From: Nymphaea colorata
Taxonomy: Eukaryota > Streptophyta > Magnoliopsida > Nymphaeales > Nymphaeaceae
Direction: 5' to 3'
Length of the DNA stretch: 64,000 nt
NCBI RefSeq assembly: GCF_008831285.2
Contig: NC_045139.1
Location: forward strand, 5,926,704 to 5,990,703
Shown one piece after another: positions 23,833 through 34,810 of the stretch. The translations under genes and the position numbers were made by a program. Within the stretch, counting starts at the first letter, position 1; every line of letters starts with the position of its first letter. The notes under the pieces were generated by a model. The model was given only the letters and a program-made list of their open reading frames with translations, ran no database searches and was not told where the DNA came from.

Positions 23833-26800
23833 TTACACTGTCTCGTCTTCTGAAACTGCTGGTAAATCTTCTTTGAACCAAGTATAAAGACCACCTTCTA
23901 GGTGGAAGACATTCTCATAACCATTGAGAGTCAACAAATAAGCTGCAATCAGAGACCTGCGTGAAGGGGGGAAAACATTAAGTTTATAGGGAAGGCAAGC
24001 AGCTGCGTTATGCTGGTGCAGTGTTGCTTTAAATCAGACAATGTTTGATTCTAGGGGCCAGTTTCTTTTGGTTTGGACAATATTTCAGTCATTACCAAAA
24101 CTTTTTGTTCGTGAAGGATTAATACCAGCAAAGTGGAGATGTGAAATGTAACTGGTGACTGAATGTTGTTGATGAGAAAAAAAAGGGCAAGTGATAGCGG
24201 GTAGAAGTGAGAAAAAACTGGTGTTATTTGGATAAGAAACAAGATAGTGGACATTGGAGAAAAAAGAACAGGGAAAATGGTGGTATTAGCAATAAAGATA
24301 AATAAAGGAGAAAGACGTACAGGGGTTTTAGCTGTCTGATTGGGATTTAAGGAAGCTGTGTGAATACATTCATCCTTTTTTTTTTTTTTAGTTATGAAGG
24401 TTGACCACTGTAATTACACTTCATCACTTATTTGAAATAATTATGTAGCCCTAGTCTCTTACCAAAAACACTAGTATTTTCATACAAGAGAAAAGAATAC
24501 CTAGACTGTTGTCCTTCAGGGAGGTTTTGGGAGGGCTTCATAGTTCCTCCGGATGAACATGCTACTATTATCTTTGCACTTTTCTCTATTTTTGATTCCA
24601 CATCTGCCAGCAGATATAATCCGAAGTAATACTTATAGAAGTAGCAATTGATTGATTGAATTTCAGGATGTATCATCACGATATCAACTCATAGGCTTGA
24701 GCAATATACCATGAGAAAGCAAGAAAATACCTTTCAGAAATTCTGGATTTTCTTCTGTGCCAGCAAATATCCCAAAGAAAGCAAATGCAGCACGTCGAGC
24801 AATATCCCATGCAGTCCATTCTTTTATAAGCCTGTAGATCTGGACGTTTATGGCCCCAGGAGGGTGGCCCTAAACATTATATGGTACCAGGCAAGGTTAA
24901 GTCAGGTTTACTGATCAAAGGCCGTTAACAGACAAAAACTAATCAATAATGCAAACTCAAAACTGATCTACCGTAGACCATAAAATATCATATTTATGAT
25001 TATTCAGATAAAGAAAAAAGGAAAAAGAATCATGAGATGGTAAGTAAAGAAGATTGATATCAGAAGAATATATTTACAAGAAAACGACTGTTGTTTCCTT
25101 TCAGGATTACGAATCCAGGATAAGAGAAGAATGAAGAAAGATATTAGGCAAACAAGCAAGAAAACTTCAAGAGGGACAAGAAATTAACCTCTTTAAACTC
25201 TGCCTCAGGCCGCACATCAAGAATCACAAATCCATTTTCCTGCTGAAGGCGCAATGCTTCCTTTACCTCAACACTTCTCACCTGCAATAAAAAGCAGACT
25301 TTCATGATTAGCAATATATGAACTAGTCATGGCTTGAGTGGAATTATGGGCTAATTGCACGCTTGTTCACGTGTATATGTCATGGCTCCTTCTTATTATT
25401 TTGTTATCATAGTATACTTTTGGTCATGTATACACAAACAATGGAATGGCCTATTTATTTACCAACGAATTGAGGTTTCAATCAAGCATGAAAACCCAGT
25501 TGAGTTCCCTGTCATGATAACCTCAATATGATATGGATCAACTACAACAAATCACGAACTGGCACACCAGCTGCATCTGATCCTTTTGAGTCCAATTTTT
25601 TCATCTCAGGGTGCTAGTTTTCTTGGCATTCATGATCAACATATCCATTTGAAGTGGTTGAAAAGGCAATCCATAAACATATACAATAGCAAGCATGAAT
25701 CATACATAATTAACTGATTTTTGGACACATACACCATAAAAGCACAGATAGCGACACACACAGGAAATACCCATTACATTGTAAATGGAAGTCTTAAATT
25801 ATAAAACCATAACACAGTTCTCTTTGTAACATTGAAGCATTTGGCTATTTTCCAACAAGTTCCTATTATTCTGTTTTTCTGCTAGAACACTAGAAATTGA
25901 TGTCTAGGAATAACTTTGTGGAAGCAAGATGTTTCTGTTAGCCTATACATGAACCTTACGACATAACTGTTTAGTGACAGCTATATCATCTTCTCCACAT
26001 GATATCCCATTTCTAGGAGTTCCTAGCAACAGTCCAACATTGGAAAACCGAAGTATATGTGAATCAATACGGACAACAGATAATCAACCAATTTAATGAA
26101 TTAAGCGACACTTTGGTTCAAACAAGCATCTGTAGACCGCAAAAAAGTGACTTCCAACTTCCAGCGCTCTAATTCAGTTCAACAAGCAGTAACTTGCAAA
26201 ACCCTTCACTTACATAATAAGTACAGTGACAATCATCAAAATCAACAGTAACACTTCATTACCATCTAGCAAGTAAATAAGTACTTTGCACTTCACCATA
26301 ATTAATCAATGTCATCGAAATTGTGCATTATATTAAGTATCATTCTGCACTGCCGAAGACAATGATCAAAATGAAAATGTGACTCTGAAACGTTCTCAGT
26401 CAATTTCTTCTAACACGTAAAATAGGTAGGAAATTAGCCCTTGGCATTTAAGACCAATCTTCTCTATATCCATTCTAAAGAGGACTAATAGATACAGATT
26501 TCCCATCATCATTATGAATACAGTATCTGAAACTTTATTGTTCACATGATATAACACTCACAAGTATAGGAAGATCAGTATGCCAATTTTACAAAACCGC
26601 TACTTAGACCAAGCTGGCAGGGGAATTAGATGGACATGGGAAGACGTACCTTTTTCTTCAATAGAAACTCACGTTTAATCTTCCAATCCTCTTCAGCTAA
26701 AATCAAGAAAAGAACAACAGCCACTCAGCACCATTGACAAAATAAAATAAGTATACATGTGTACCAAAATCAAATACCCCCTCCCTCCCCAATTAAAAAG

Positions 26801-27024
26801 AAAACTAAACAGAAGTATAAAGAGAAGGCAGAAAGGGAAAAAAAACCAGGTGTCTTTGGCGTCTTTGTTGCTGCATTTTTTACTGTCAACGATCTTGAAG
26901 CTCCCTCTCTCTTGAACGGAAGCAGTGAAGTTCTGCAAAAATGAACTCCATGGTTGGGTCTGGCAAGGCAAGTATTGGGGAGTGGAGCAAATGAGTGAGT
27001 TGAGATTGGAACAACACCACTCAT
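23833..27024 (-). CDS. STR14: Rhodanese-like domain-containing protein 14, chloroplastic
   Basis: Six exons on the minus strand (27024-26847, 26696-26650, 25281-25189, 24869-24731, 24603-24501, 23956-23833) join in phase to 227 residues; I recall 224 for the Arabidopsis protein. The first 55 residues are basic and Ser/Thr-rich, fitting a plastid transit peptide. The rhodanese domain follows, with VRSVEVKEA, FVILDVRPEAEF, GHPPGAINV and EWTAWDIARRAAFAFFGIF. The active-site loop VACSSGGTM puts the catalytic Cys at about 168, and NLPEGQQSRSLIAAYLL and VFHLEGGLYTW come next. These blocks match At4g27700 closely. Rhodaneses transfer sulfane sulfur; the substrate of STR14 is not established. A further open frame upstream (27087-27341) is probably 5' UTR. 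The gene diverges from COX5C. Confidence 0.93.
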
Positions 27025-27859
27025 CGCTCCTCCTTGCGCAGATTAAACAAAAGAAAACTAAACTACACAACAGGCAAAACCAATGACTATCTACGGGCGT
27101 AGGGAAGATGAGCAAGCACCACTACCTTGATCTTGCTTCCACGCCTTTTGGGAATCAAAATCTGCAGATGGGTGAGGCGAAAGATGGTGGGGCCATTGGT
27201 TTTGGACGCAGTTGAGGTCGAATCTGGGTTTGTGGTCGAGAGTTGAATGCCTTTATCACGATGGTCCACCATTGCTGCGGAACTCCAACCAACCCCACAA
27301 GATATCTCATATCTTCGCCTCCTCTCTAAATCTAAATCCAATTATTTGTCAAATCTAAATCCAATTATTTGTCAAATCTAACTCCAATTATTGTTTAATT
27401 CGTGCTTGACCCATAAACAAATCGAGGACGCCAATTGCCAAAGGTTCAAATTCAAAACAAATGTCTTTACTATATCGGTTTTCTTGAATGTTCACATTTT
27501 ATTTAAATACAAAAAATTAAAAGTCTATGTCATATCCAAATCTAAATTCACAATTTCAATTCTTTTAGAATCTGATTTCTGACAACCAAATTCAAATCTG
27601 AACCCCCACGGTCGAAAAAAGAAAAAAAAAAAGGGAAAGAATTTATATCTTTCCATCAACACTCGAAAGAGATAAGGTAAAGGTAAGGACATTTTAAACG
27701 GACGGCATATTAAACGTGATTTATATCTTATTAAATTTAGGAAAAAAGCAATATGTTTGGATTGTAGTGTTTGAGATAATCAGGTTTATCGAAATTCCAA
27801 GAAGGAGCTAATAAAAGAATTACAAGTTTACGGTCACAAAAGGCAACGAACTAGTTAAT
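27025..27859. other. Divergent promoter region between STR14 and COX5C
   Basis: Contains the likely 5' UTR of STR14 up to about 27330, then AT-rich DNA with a short repeat AAATCTAAATCCAATTATT at about 27330-27390. Confidence 0.5.
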
Positions 27860-28095
27860 TTATCCTCATAAAATGATATAGTCCAAGAAATTGAGAGCAG
27901 ATCCAGATCGAATCGAGTTCGGGGTTCCTTTCTCCCCGCCCTCCGAGAAAGAGGGGAGTTCGCTTCGCTGGTGAACTACAACCGGAATTTCTGAATTGGA
28001 TCGGGTCAAGGGTCCACCCGCCTTGTGGCCCTCCCACAACTATAAGAAAATTCAGGAAAAGGGACCAATTGAATCCCTTATTCGGAAATAAGCTT
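27860..28095 (-). other. Mitochondrial-DNA-like insertion (putative NUMT)
   Basis: The composition changes sharply to about half GC. The text is typical of plant mitochondrial intergenic DNA, for example GAGGGGAGTTCGCTTCGCTG and CCCGCCCTCCGAGAAAGAG. One 96-codon frame is open on the minus strand but is not a gene I know. The organellar origin is an impression from style, not an alignment, and the edges are approximate. Confidence 0.4.
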
Positions 28096-28139
28096 GACAT
28101 TTCATGTATTTGTTTTTTAAATATGCGAGGCGACCTTGA

Positions 28140-28236
28140 CCTCATCCAAAGTTGCGCGAGGTCTCTTTCGCGATCTTCCCCTTCCCCTTCTGCTGCCGTC
28201 TCTCCGATCTCCTCCTATCTCCCCACAGAAGTCAAG
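28140..28236 (+). other. Predicted 5' UTR exon of COX5C
   Basis: A CT-rich leader (CTTCCCCTTCCCCTTCTGC, then CTCCGATCTCCTCC) ends in AAGTCAAG followed by GTGTTTCTCT, a plausible donor. Plant COX5C genes are known to keep the whole coding region in one exon behind a leader intron. The 5' end is not determined. Confidence 0.4.
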
Positions 28237-31200
28237 GTGTTTCTCTCTCTCGCTGTCTCTCTCTCTCTTCGTCATGATTTAGTGTCTTATATTTTGTTTT
28301 CTGTTGTTTTCGTTTGCTAGATTGTTTGATTGATTTCAGAACAGAGTGAAGCAGGGTTCGCAGAGGTCCGGATTCTCTCTCTCTCTCTCTCTTCCTCTCT
28401 CTCTTGTACTTTTTCTTCAGATTTTGATGATGTGTTTTGGCCTTCTTGTGACTTTCCGGATTTCAGTAAAGATGAATTAATAAAGCACAATTTTGCTCGT
28501 TTTAGACCGGTCTATTGTCTGCCACCATTTACTTTTTGTTCGGATGAAGTGGTCCTGCAATGTTGTTGATGATCTTTCCATATATTTGAGGATGCTTCTG
28601 TAGGGCTTCTGTTATATTGGGGTTTCAGGATGGATGGAACTATAAAGCTGATAGCTTTCAATGAGTTATGATGATTCTTATTTGTGTTTCGTACTTTATT
28701 TATGTTAGCTACCTTTACAGTGTATCTCTTGTTGACTTTCTTTTGAGAATAGCTTTTTCGCAAGGTTTTTATTATTTTTAGTTTAGTAGACTATATCCTT
28801 AAGACTGGGGGCTGGCAGGCTTGGAAGGTCTCAACCGTAGCGCAGATACAGCCTAGAAGTTTGTGTTCTTTTGCGTCATGATGTTTCCATTATTTGTGTT
28901 TCATTTTCTTGGTCTCATGCAGTTTTTGTTTATGTGGAATACCATTGCACTAGTAATTACATTTGAAATTAATTTTGATTAATGTTTCTTCTGAGACTAA
29001 GGTTAGATAACCTATTCATCAAAATAAGAGGAATAATTCAAGTAAGTTTCTTAAAATGACAATTTGATAACGAATATCCAATATTAATTGGATAAAGTTT
29101 CTTATGTTTCTTCCACCCTTGTTTGTAAGACCAGAAACTGGATGGAAAATTGACGAATTGTAGTTCTTTTAATCTATCAACTGTAATGATCACTTCGCCT
29201 TCTGCTACTACATTTGACGAGTGTAGTCTCGGTTACTGAGCTATTAATATATTTTGCATCTGAAAACAATACATAAATTCTTTTTTGACTATTGAATGAC
29301 CTGATTTCTAGTTTCCCATGGAAAGGAATGTTCTGTATTATTTTCTTTTGTATTTATTAATTTCATTGCTCATGATTGTTTTTTTTTTCTGCTTGATTGG
29401 TTGCACTCTCTTCCATATTCCATCTAGTTCCTGCTCCACCATTCTAGAAAAAAAATGCAAGACACTTTGAAATCTTTAGAGCTTTAACCCTGAAAAATTG
29501 AGATTGATTTTATTTAAGCAGATATTTGCTATAGCCTATAGCACTGGAAGAAGTGGCCAGTTTATAGTCTAGCTGAGTACATAACAATGTCTCTGTTTCT
29601 TTGAGGACTTGTATATATGGAGGTAGGTGTTGAGCATCACCATCTTGGGAGCAAGATAATGGCAATCACACATGTTTATGGATAAAGTTGTTAATCCCGA
29701 TGGAGTTTCTTGATTTATGTACTTTAACATCAATTGTGCTCCAATTTTCCTATTAGAGGAAATCATATGTTTTATATTACAATTAGTTACTTCTTTAGTA
29801 ATTCAACATGCTCGGGTCTTTGTTGTATTACTCCTTGATGGCAATAAGAAGTAAGAATACAGTGGTCACATCACATGTTAACTGCCACATTTTGTTGTTG
29901 CTGTTGCCTTTGGCATAAATGGTTGTCATAAATCATATTGATGGTTATGGGGTCTTCACAATCATGATGCAGTCCATCTGGGATTCAGGATACTTCTCCA
30001 TCATTTCTGGGGTACTACTTTAAATAAAGTTTTAGCTTCCTTTGATAATATCTGTTCTGAATCATTAGATTCTCTTACCAATTGTCTCAGTATAAAGCGG
30101 ACATATATATGCGTGGAGCCTTGGATCTGTTTGGGTTCAGCTGCAACCCATTTTTGTCAGATTGTTTGTTGAAATAGTTGAATAGTGTGGTTTTGATGTT
30201 TTAGACATTTGCAAGGAGCATGTACTTCAATTCATTTAGAAGGTAATTTTCTGTACTTAGCTCCATTGGGGACTTCTTTTTGGAAAATTGGGTGAGAATT
30301 TAGGAAGTAGGAGGCACTATAGCAGGTTTTGGGGAAGAGTTATGAAGAGTTGTTGATTGTTACTATGAGATCATAGGTTACTGGCATTGTCAATTGATAG
30401 GGTTGTTGACTGGCGATATACAGTCCCTTTAAGGCTTGTGTATGTTACTATGTATCATATGGTAGCCTATGGATGGATGCCTGTGATGATGCCAATTGGC
30501 ACACCAGTTTGAAGGGCAGTTGAATCTATTCTACTTCTATCTGTCTATCATGATAATTATCATCATTATGGCCAATCGTTCTTGAGCACCCTTTCACCAC
30601 TACCAAATACAAATCCTTTTTTCTTTGCCATGACTGCCACATAAGGATCACCATTGTTAGTTCTTATTAACGCTATTATTTCATCTCCATCATTATTCCT
30701 GCACCTTCATTCACCACTATCATAGCCACTCTGTGAGCATTAATACTATCAGTTCTTTGCCCCAGCCCCACTGTTACCCTTTTTTCTTCCACCTTTACCC
30801 CTCTTAGCCTCTTTCTTTTCCCCTAAGTCACCCGGACTCTTCTATTTTACTGCTGCACCCGAGTCGCATCGAGTCGGGTGCGCACCGGACATGGGTGCGG
30901 CTCCGACTCACACCCGAGCCCAGTTAGAATGTCATATTACAAAATTACTTATATAATATATGTTGTTCTGATATTTTCCTATACAATGCAACTATTCAAG
31001 TATGTTATATACATTAATAACTAAATTGTAATAATAATATATACATGTTTATTCTGTTATAAATATAGTAAATTAAAAATAATAATAATAATAAAATACC
31101 ATCGCCGCACCACCGCACCTAAATTTTTTGGGATGCGCTGCTCCGGCACCAGCATTCGCACCCGCACCCGGCACTCAGGTGACATAGCTTTTCCCTTCTT

Positions 31201-32196
31201 AATGTTGTTGTTTTGTCTCTTTCTTATTATTCCATTTCAAATAGTTTGATATCCAATTACTTATTCTACTAGGTACTTTTTATGTCTGTGATGGTAAGCA
31301 AGAACAATCACAGGGCATAAGAGAACTGCTGATATTAATTCTTAGCAGATGTCATTAGCACACTAATTCGTTATTTATCACCTAAATGCTGTTCCCTTAG
31401 GATTCTATCAATAAGGTGTATGATATCATAGAATATCTTAAATTGCTTCTTTGGGCATCTAATTCCAGATTCTCATAGAACTGGGTTTTAAGCTTCACAT
31501 AATGTTCCTTGCCTACCTTGGATTCAAGTAATTGAAAGTTAAAACCAGTGTTAGAGATATCAGTATATATCGCAAGATTTTTATATCTCTTGCAATATTT
31601 ACAAGAAAATCAAATAAAACAGAAATTTTGGGAAAAAGTCGTGAGGTTTTGAAAATCTTGCCAAAATGAAAATCTCACTATTTTATCGCTATTTTTCCAA
31701 AGATTTTAATCATTTTTTATTTTTACAATTTTTAAGGTCTTTTACAATTTTTTTTAAATTATCAAGATTTTCTCGAGAAGAACAGCTTCGCCACAACATA
31801 CCTGAGAAAACCTCACCGATAATTTTCCAAGAACAATATTTGTGGCAATGGTTGAAACTTGAGACTCTTCTGGCGTGTTCCTAGTTCCTAATCTAAGATG
31901 ATATTTCTCTTGCTATCATGTTCTTCGGTTCTCTAGCTATCATGTCCTTCCTACCATCCGAAAGCACCTTGTTGCACCTCTTCTGGTACCATATTCATCG
32001 GACTTGTGTACTCCTGCTGTCTAACACCATGGGATGGCTATCTTTCCTTTTGTTCAAAAATGACAGACTGGCGACCGCTATCCAATGCTTATTTGCTTTG
32101 AAGTATAATTTTCTTTTTCATATGAGATTGATAACGTTGTTTGTTCTGCTCTGGAAATGAATTAGATATTTACTTCTGCCTCCATGGTTTGAATAG
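28237..32196 (+). other. COX5C leader intron (predicted, about 4 kb)
   Basis: T-rich DNA without ORFs of interest between the predicted donor at 28237 and the acceptor TTTGAATAG ending at 32196. It contains a small inverted-repeat element (30827-31183). Leader introns of COX5C genes enhance expression in Arabidopsis; whether this long one does so is unknown. Confidence 0.45.
30827..31183. mobile_element. Small GC-rich-ended non-autonomous element in COX5C leader intron
   Basis: About 357 bp with imperfect inverted ends: GTCACCCGGACT on the left, CACTCAGGTGAC on the right. Both subterminal regions are rich in CCGAGTCG and GCACCCGCACCC words, while the middle is very AT-rich with an AATAAT run. 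There is no coding capacity. The flanks show no convincing target duplication, so the superfamily is open. Confidence 0.5.
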
Positions 32197-32199
32197 GGT

Positions 32200-32391
32200 A
32201 TGGCAGCACATAAGATTGCTCACGCAACCTTGAAAGGTCCAAGTGTTGTGAAGGAGATCCTTATTGGTCTCTCTCTCGGCCTCATGGCAGGCGGACTCTG
32301 GAAGATGCATCACTGGAACGAGCAGAGGAAAACTAGAGCATTCTATGACATGCTGGAGAGAGGCACCATCAGTGTTACACTAGATGAATAA
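32200..32391 (+). CDS. COX5C: Cytochrome c oxidase subunit 5C
   Basis: A single-exon frame of 63 residues, the usual size for this protein (64 in Arabidopsis from memory). It starts MAAHKIAHATLKGPSVVKE and continues through one membrane helix (about 20-38, LIGLSLGLMAGGLW), then KMHHWNEQRKTRAFYD and an acidic C-terminus. The match to plant COX5C is nearly complete over the whole length. It is a small nuclear-encoded accessory subunit of complex IV in the mitochondrial inner membrane, with no cleavable presequence evident. The acceptor AATAG lies three bases before the ATG, so the coding exon begins almost at the start codon, as in other plant COX5C genes. Confidence 0.95.
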   Translation: MAAHKIAHATLKGPSVVKEILIGLSLGLMAGGLWKMHHWNEQRKTRAFYDMLERGTISVTLDE

Positions 32392-32614
32392 ACCTGTTAA
32401 AATATTAAACCTTGTTTTTCCAACAAATAATTGCTGGTATTCAGCCCTACTGTTTTTCACATGCATTCATATCTATTTGTGAGGCATAGTAACTCAGTAC
32501 TCCACATTTGAGAAGGAAACTGATGACACTTGATTTATTCACTTAATCCTGCAACTGTGCTTGCTACCATGTTTTTTTTTTTTTGTCATTGTAGAACAAT
32601 GCATCTCTCCCTCT

Positions 32615-32674
<60 letters not shown>

Positions 32675-34057
32675 ACGGGTCTTTAAAAATATGAGCCTTT
32701 TATACCCGAGCCTGTTTTGTGGTAATCAACTGCCTCTTAGAACTTAGATCTGAAGACCTAAAATTAAGATCCTAAAAACTGAGTTCACCTTATATATAAA
32801 ATATATGATCTGATGAATCTGTCCTTAAAAATAACACTTTGTCTCATGAATCTGTACTTAAAAATGATAAATTGTAGGATGATAATGTGTTATTATTGTC
32901 AAACGACCTCTTACAGTACATTTACAAGGCTGTGACCGAGGGGTATGTACAATCTTTTTTGCAAGTTGTATGAACACCTGGCGTGCCGATCACAATTGAA
33001 AGCAGAAGTCAATGTAGCGTAGTCGATGGAAAACACAAAAAACAAGTTCCCTGGTAATTACAAGTTGAACGAAAAGCTCCTCGAGGAGTCCTCTTTCGTT
33101 CTCACCTCTCCCTCCTAAAATGACTTCCGTTTGTTCTGAAATAGGAATGCAAATACATTGAACGTGGATCAACTAAGCACATTAAGTTCACATTTAGATC
33201 TTTCATGTTACAGGTAAAAATTGCAAAACCCCAAGTTATCTGGTCAATCTACAACCTTACGTGAAATTTTTTCCCAAGAAATCACACCCAAGTGGAGACT
33301 ATGCTGGTGGCATGTTACCCCGAAGCTAGTATCCTTGCCCCCAAGATCTATGCATGCTTAGGTTTATGCAGAGATTGATGCATACAAAAATCAAAGTAGC
33401 GGCTCACCTTAGACCAGCCATTAGCCCAACCAGTGCCAAACCGCTTAGAGCATAGGGTTTTTGCTTTGTTATCCCGTTGGTCATTCAGATGCTACCACAT
33501 GCAATTTTGGGTTGGGTATCTGATTTCCTTTGTTGAATCAATTCATATCCTTAGAGTAACCATATTCAGTTAACATGAGAGTATTTACATGTTGATTTCA
33601 AATCCCTTGAAGCAAATCAATAGTCCAATCTGCGTTTGGTTACAGTTTCCACCTCTGGCGCGAGTGGCCACAGAAGCTGAACGGCCGGACCTATTTCCTG
33701 AATCAGGTCAAAATCTAGTAGAAAGAAAAATCGACAGCGTCAGGGTGAGACGGTACAACTTTTACACCAAAAAAAAAAAACTTGTGATTTAAACCAGCCT
33801 GAGGTACATCCTAATATGAGGTTGATGTGGAGCTTCTTTTGACAATCTATTTTGAAGTTAATTTTTCTCACATTGCTCATGTTGCTATTTAACATTGTTT
33901 CAATTTTGACTGTGCATTATATTGTAGCTCTTGGATATCCATTGTCTAGTTTTACAGTCACTTTGCTCTCATTCCTCAACTTGCATGTTGTCTACCTGAG
34001 TTCGTCAGAATAAACCCCCATTCGTTGTTTTGAACCATGTTTGCTTATAATGACCTT
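32392..34057. other. COX5C 3' UTR and intergenic DNA
   Basis: Contains a (CT)n(CA)n microsatellite at 32618-32674. Otherwise AT-rich, with no supported gene. Confidence 0.5.
32618..32674. repeat. Compound (CT)n(CA)n microsatellite
   Basis: A CT run passes directly into a CA run about 230 bp beyond the COX5C stop codon. Confidence 0.95.
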
Positions 34058-34236
34058 GTTATGCAAGAGATGGAGCTGTCGGCAGAAGTAGACCAACGAG
34101 GTAGTCTCATCGAAAACTATGTGACTCAGTTGAGCTTTGTGTTGTCACGGAAAATGGCAGTCCAATTGCCCTTCAGGTATGGGTAGCAAGGTTTCAACAT
34201 CGGCTAAAAGAGCAGGAGATACTTAGTCGGAAGTAA
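34058..34236 (+). pseudogene. C-terminal remnant of a kinesin-13 (KIN-13B-like) gene
   Basis: The plus strand reads MQEMELSAEVDQRGSLIENY, then VTQLSFVLSRKMA and, after a shift of frame near 34170, VARFQHRLKEQEILSRK and a stop. This closely follows the end of plant kinesin-13B as I remember it (AEVDQPGSLI.NYVTQLSFVLSRKAA, then LARFQHRLKEQEILSRK). Kinesin-13 proteins are microtubule-depolymerising motors. No motor domain or other upstream exon is visible nearby, and the reading frame is broken once, so this is a partial duplicate left behind, not a working gene. The few hundred bases after it may derive from the source 3' UTR. Confidence 0.6.
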
Positions 34237-34450
34237 GTCCCACGATGACTGTTCTTTGTACAGTTTGCTCATACAATTGTGGGCAATCTGATATATTTCC
34301 TTTGTCCAGTTGCCCTTGTTTCTTTGCGATAAAATGTTAATTTGCTCACCGTTTGGTGATATGTATCAATGCAATCTTCTTGTGTCTTACGGCCTTGTAG
34401 ACGTGAGCATGTTATGTGTGTTTTCTCAATATTATGCACGCAACACTGCG

Positions 34451-34810
34451 TCAGATGTCAGATGAGATTGTTATGTCAAAGTCTATTCTGTATTCTTCAA
34501 CATCAAGTTCAACAAGCGTATCTTCAATAGATAAGTTTGAAGCAGAAGAATCACCAACCACAGGCTTTTCTTTTCTTGATGCATGTATCAGGTGCAGTGC
34601 ATCCCGCCTAGTTTCAACTAACATATGCTCCCTGATCATGTATCTCTCTGTACTATTCAGAGGCGCATGTCTAGCTTCTTTACTTCTTGTGCCTGCTCCT
34701 TCCCATTGCTTTGCAGATGAACCTGCCATATATTTCAGTGATCTCTTTGGACCTTGAACCTCTCGCTCTAGTGGAGAAGGAGGGGGCAGGAAGAGGCTAA
34801 TCGGTGACAC
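34451..34810 (-). CDS. Unrecognised 119-codon ORF
   Basis: I do not recognise this protein. It begins MSPISLFLPPPSPLEREVQ, has a basic middle (residues 20-85, with TERYMIREHMLVETRRDALH) and ends acidic (DTLVELDVEEYRIDFD). The charged, low-Cys composition looks more protein-like than most chance frames here. However, a 113-codon frame is open on the opposite strand and no splice partners were found. It sits 215 bp beyond the kinesin-13 remnant and points towards it, so both may have arrived in one duplicated block. It could be a real small gene, one exon of a decayed gene, or chance. Confidence 0.25.
   Translation of the reverse strand: MSPISLFLPPPSPLEREVQGPKRSLKYMAGSSAKQWEGAGTRSKEARHAPLNSTERYMIREHMLVETRRDALHLIHASRKEKPVVGDSSASNLSIEDTLVELDVEEYRIDFDITISSDI

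Noticed and set aside
27087-27341. Upstream ORF as a first coding exon of STR14
   Set aside because: The downstream ATG at 27024 gives a transit peptide and a length matching the family; the upstream frame has no family support.
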